Positions 61,500 to 64,000 of a stretch of DNA of 64,000 nucleotides are shown one piece after another. Each line of letters begins with the position of its first letter. Positions within the stretch are counted from its first letter, which is position 1. The notes beneath the pieces were generated by a model. That model was not told the origin of the DNA, ran no database searches, and saw only the letters and a program-made list of their open reading frames with translations. A program made the position numbers and the translations under genes. The DNA comes from CAZNPL01 sp964574815 (GTDB lineage: Bacteria; Planctomycetota; Phycisphaerae; UBA1845): assembly GCA_964574815.1 (NCBI GenBank), contig CAZNPL010000007.1, positions 62,001 through 126,000 of the forward strand. Direction: 5' to 3'.

Positions 61500-62407
61500 C
61501 GCCTGCAATCGCTCTCGCCGCGACTGAGCCGCTTTCTCCTCCTGAACCGAACATGCCGCGCGACGTGACGCCGCGCGAGTTCGAGCTGGCCGGCATCATC
61601 GACGCGTACAATCGCGTAACCGAAAAGCTCAAGCACTCGCACGAGACACTCACGCGCGAGGTTCGCCGCCTCCGCACGCAGCTTCGCGAGAAGGATCGCG
61701 AGTTGGAACGCCGGGAGCGACTCGCCGCGCTCGGCGAGATGGCCGCCGGCGTCGCCCATGAGGTGCGCAACCCCCTCGGCGGCATCCTGCTCTACGCCCA
61801 GATGCTCGAGAAGGACCTGAACGGTCAAACCGGCCCGCGACGCATGGCCGAGCAAATCGCGTCCGCGGCGCGAAAGCTCGACGTGATCGTGGCCGATATC
61901 CTGGCTTTTGCGGGCCGGTGTGAACCTCAGTGCCGCCCGTTGCGACTCCGCCTCCTCATCGAGGAAGTCGTCGAACTCCTTCGGCCCAGGTGGGCGACCG
62001 CCTCATGCACAATCGAAACCTGTTGTGATCTTCGCGACGACCGCATCGAGGCCGACGCAACTCAGCTTCAACGCGCGCTTCTCAATCTGATCGCGAACGC
62101 AATCGAAGCCGCCGGATCGTCGGGACGCGTGGCGATCCACGTCGGATCGGACGGCGACCCGCTCCGCCCCATTTGCATCCGCGTCTCGGACAACGGCCCC
62201 GGCGTGCCGCCCGAGATGCGCGACCGGATCTTTAATCCTTTTTTCACAACCAAGGACTCGGGGACGGGACTCGGGCTCGCCATCGTACATCGCATCGTCG
62301 AACTGCATGACGGGAGGATTGCCCTGGCCGACGGCGAGGGCGGGGCAGCGTTTGTGCTCAGTCTTCCAAGGCAATGCCCGGCCAAGCCGGACGGAAAGAC
62401 GAACTGA
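61496..62407 (+). CDS. Soluble sensor histidine kinase (FlrB/AtoS-like)
   Basis: A 303-residue kinase without membrane spans or PAS domain. A coiled coil (about 45-75) leads into HisKA with His88 in GVAHEVRNPLGG, then HATPase_c with NLIANAIEAAG, DNGPGV and GTGLGLAIV. Short cytoplasmic kinases of this type (FlrB/FleS) pair with NtrC-type regulators of flagellar genes. Its TGA overlaps the regulator ATG by one base, so the two are a cognate pair. Confidence 0.92.
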   Translation: MTPAIALAATEPLSPPEPNMPRDVTPREFELAGIIDAYNRVTEKLKHSHETLTREVRRLRTQLREKDRELERRERLAALGEMAAGVAHEVRNPLGGILLYAQMLEKDLNGQTGPRRMAEQIASAARKLDVIVADILAFAGRCEPQCRPLRLRLLIEEVVELLRPRWATASCTIETCCDLRDDRIEADATQLQRALLNLIANAIEAAGSSGRVAIHVGSDGDPLRPICIRVSDNGPGVPPEMRDRIFNPFFTTKDSGTGLGLAIVHRIVELHDGRIALADGEGGAAFVLSLPRQCPAKPDGKTN

Positions 62408-63801
62408 TGGCTGAAATCTGTGTCGTTGATGACAAAGCGGTGTTGCGCGACTCGGTGGCCGCCACTCTGGAGCGCGCCGATCACCGCGTGACAACTTTCG
62501 CCGAGCCGGGCGAGGCGTTGCAGTCGCTATGCAAGCTCCGTTACGACCTCATCCTCACCGATCTCAAGATGCCGGGGATGGACGGACTGGAACTCATTCG
62601 GGCGCTGCGTGAGGCCAAATGTGAAGCACCTGTGATCGTCATGACTGCCTACGGCACGGTAGACAGAGCGGTCGAGGCCATGAAGCTCGGGGCGTTTGAC
62701 TTCATCCAGAAGCCGTTCGAGGCTGACAGCCTCGCGCTTCACGTTGAGCGCGCCCTGCATCACCACCGTCTCTGTGTGGAGAACGAGGCGCTCAAGGCCT
62801 CGTTGGACGATCTCAGAAACGACCGCCTGATGGTAGGCGATGGTGAGGCAATGCAGCGTGTGCGCACGCAGATCGCGCAGTATGGTGCCAGCGATGCCAG
62901 CGTGCTTATCACCGGCGAGTCGGGGACGGGAAAGGAGCTTGCGGCCGCTGCAATTCACGCCGCTTCCGGACGACGCGAGCGCCCCATGATGTGCCTCAAC
63001 TGTGCGGCGCTTTCAGCGAACCTACTGGAGAGCGAGCTGTTCGGACACGAAAAAGGGGCCTTCACCGGAGCGGATCGCCAGCGAAAGGGGCGATTCGAAC
63101 TGGCACACAACGGCACTCTTTTACTCGATGAGATCTCCGAGATGGCGCTGCCGTTGCAGTCCAAGCTGCTTCGCGTGCTTCAGGAAGGCGAGTTCGAACG
63201 GGTCGGCAGCAGCTGCACCATGCGGGCGGACGTACGCGTCATCGCCACCACCAACCGAGATCTTTCCGAGTGGATTGCAAAGAAACGATTTCGCGCCGAT
63301 CTCTATTACCGGCTCAACGTGCTGCCGTTGAACCTGCCGCCTTTGCGCGAACGTCGCGAAGACATCCCCGCCATCACCGCCTATTTCCTCGACCGGCTCG
63401 CCCGCAGCGCCGGCAGGGCCCCACTGGCTGTTGAGTCGCAGGCGATGGCATTGCTCCAGGAATACGCCTGGCCGGGGAACGTTCGCGAACTCGAAAATGT
63501 CTGCCAACGCGCGGTGGCAACCGCCCAAAGCGACGCGCTCCGCGTGACCGAAGTCGAGCGCTGGGTGCGCGTGGACGCTGCGACCGGCGCTATGGAATTC
63601 AGGAATCTTCGCCCAGGCCGTCTGCTCGAAGACATGGAACGGCAGTTGATCGAGCAAACCCTCAAGCAGTACGCCGGCCATCGCGCCAAGTCCGCCAAGG
63701 CGTTGGGCATGGGTGTGCGGACGCTGGGGCTGAAGCTGAAACAGTGGCGCGAGCAGGACGCGGCGGACCGGCGCAGCCGCGAACTTCAAGGTGCCTTCTG
63801 A
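62407..63801 (+). CDS. NtrC-family sigma-54-dependent response regulator (FlrC-like)
   Basis: A 464-residue regulator. The receiver has Asp52 (LILTDLKMPG), Thr80 and Lys102. The AAA+ domain has Walker A GESGTGKE at 170-177, sigma-54 contact GAFTGA at 218-223 and DEIS at 241-244. A Fis-type helix-turn-helix closes it (AKSAKALGMGVRTLGLKLKQW). It activates sigma-54 promoters after phosphorylation by the coupled kinase. A sigma-54 promoter candidate follows within 120 bp. Confidence 0.95.
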   Translation: MAEICVVDDKAVLRDSVAATLERADHRVTTFAEPGEALQSLCKLRYDLILTDLKMPGMDGLELIRALREAKCEAPVIVMTAYGTVDRAVEAMKLGAFDFIQKPFEADSLALHVERALHHHRLCVENEALKASLDDLRNDRLMVGDGEAMQRVRTQIAQYGASDASVLITGESGTGKELAAAAIHAASGRRERPMMCLNCAALSANLLESELFGHEKGAFTGADRQRKGRFELAHNGTLLLDEISEMALPLQSKLLRVLQEGEFERVGSSCTMRADVRVIATTNRDLSEWIAKKRFRADLYYRLNVLPLNLPPLRERREDIPAITAYFLDRLARSAGRAPLAVESQAMALLQEYAWPGNVRELENVCQRAVATAQSDALRVTEVERWVRVDAATGAMEFRNLRPGRLLEDMERQLIEQTLKQYAGHRAKSAKALGMGVRTLGLKLKQWREQDAADRRSRELQGAF

Positions 63802-63902
63802 CGCGCGGATCTTGCGCGTTGAACGCGACAACGCGCCGTATTTGCGCGGCGCACGTGGAGGGCAAGCACAGCCGAGGGGCTGAAAACCGCGATCCGGCAC
63901 CT

Positions 63903-63918
63903 TGGCATGGATCGTGCG
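63903..63918 (+). promoter_or_regulatory. Candidate sigma-54 promoter
   Basis: TGGCATG, GATC, GTGCG aligns with the sigma-54 consensus TGGCACG-N4-TTGCA: GG at -24 and GC at -12 are kept at the right distance. It sits about 75 nt upstream of a new ATG with a GAGGAA site, directly after the sigma-54-dependent activator gene. Confidence 0.45.
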
Positions 63919-63991
63919 AAACGACCGTCGGGTCAGGCCGCGTTCGCGCCCTATGCGCGATGTCGACCGACTCTGTTACGAGGAACAGTGC

Positions 63992-64000
63992 ATGTACCTG
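63992..64000 (+). CDS. Start of a further gene, cut by window edge
   Basis: ATG-TAC-CTG at the window end, preceded by GAGGAA at 63980-63985 with 6-nt spacing. Only three codons are visible; a basal-body rod gene such as flgB would fit the position and the M-Y-L start but this cannot be tested here. Confidence 0.3.

Overview
The window reads as a chromosomal segment of a GC-rich Planctomycetota bacterium, probably near the Phycisphaerae (inference; no rRNA gene is present to prove it). The lineage call rests on several hallmarks: a PF07638-type ECF sigma factor overlapping a Ser/Thr kinase gene, a pseudopilin-like protein with a C-terminal H-x-x-x-x-N-x-x-F-x-D core, a PEP-CTERM protein, a dockerin-like secreted protein and a twin zinc-ribbon membrane protein. 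Genes are dense on both strands with many 1-11 bp start/stop overlaps. I saw no tRNA, rRNA or CRISPR array.

Layout. 1-4.4 kb: a LOG-family gene (cut by the window edge), a NifU-type protein, a complete antisense group II intron (911-2825), an SDR dehydrogenase, a PilZ protein and an inverted-repeat element. 4.5-9.1 kb: an ABC exporter pair, enolase and an FtsB-like protein. 9.3-18.5 kb: ECF sigma factor/kinase pair, an XRE regulator with a periplasmic-binding-like sensor domain, pseudopilin, PEP-CTERM protein, an orphan tungstate/molybdate-type binding protein, a PAS histidine kinase and a dockerin-like protein. 18.8-23.2 kb: two unknowns, RsmE and a cysteine-desulfurase-like enzyme.

23.5-29.1 kb is an arsenic/thiol island: ArsR, ArsP-type permease, ArsE-like small thioredoxin, DGC zinc protein, ArsF-like lipoprotein, anchored thioredoxin, CcdA-like membrane protein and ACR3 arsenite exporter. 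No arsenate reductase is present. 29.1-43.6 kb holds a GGDEF protein with degenerate receiver and HD-GYP domains, an HNH protein, a BtuFCD/FecBCD-type importer next to a Fur-like site, a DUF1847 protein, a rhomboid protease, a ChaN/Tiki-like lipoprotein, a PadR repressor divergent from a tandem retropepsin-like secreted protein, a metallophosphoesterase and a macro-like protein.

44.3-49.8 kb is the most interesting locus. It has two tiny genes, too short to be found easily, for precursor peptides with 25-residue double-glycine leaders ending ELEQVCGG and acidic, cysteine-free cores. They lie beside a C39-peptidase ABC exporter, its HlyD-type adaptor and a second adaptor. Each peptide gene has its own promoter, a duplicated 210-bp leader with a conserved hairpin, and its own terminator. 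The same promoter element (GACAG, 18 nt, TATA) precedes the exporter operon, so peptides and exporter look co-regulated. No modification enzyme is adjacent.

49.9-57.8 kb: PqiAB-type lipid-transport proteins, a repeat-rich gene-free kilobase, heme A synthesis genes ctaA-ctaB, and aconitase. 58.4-64 kb: a large TPR protein, a FlgN-like chaperone, then a histidine kinase/NtrC-type regulator pair coupled by start/stop overlaps. The window ends with a candidate sigma-54 promoter and the first three codons of another gene, which fits a flagellar regulatory locus.
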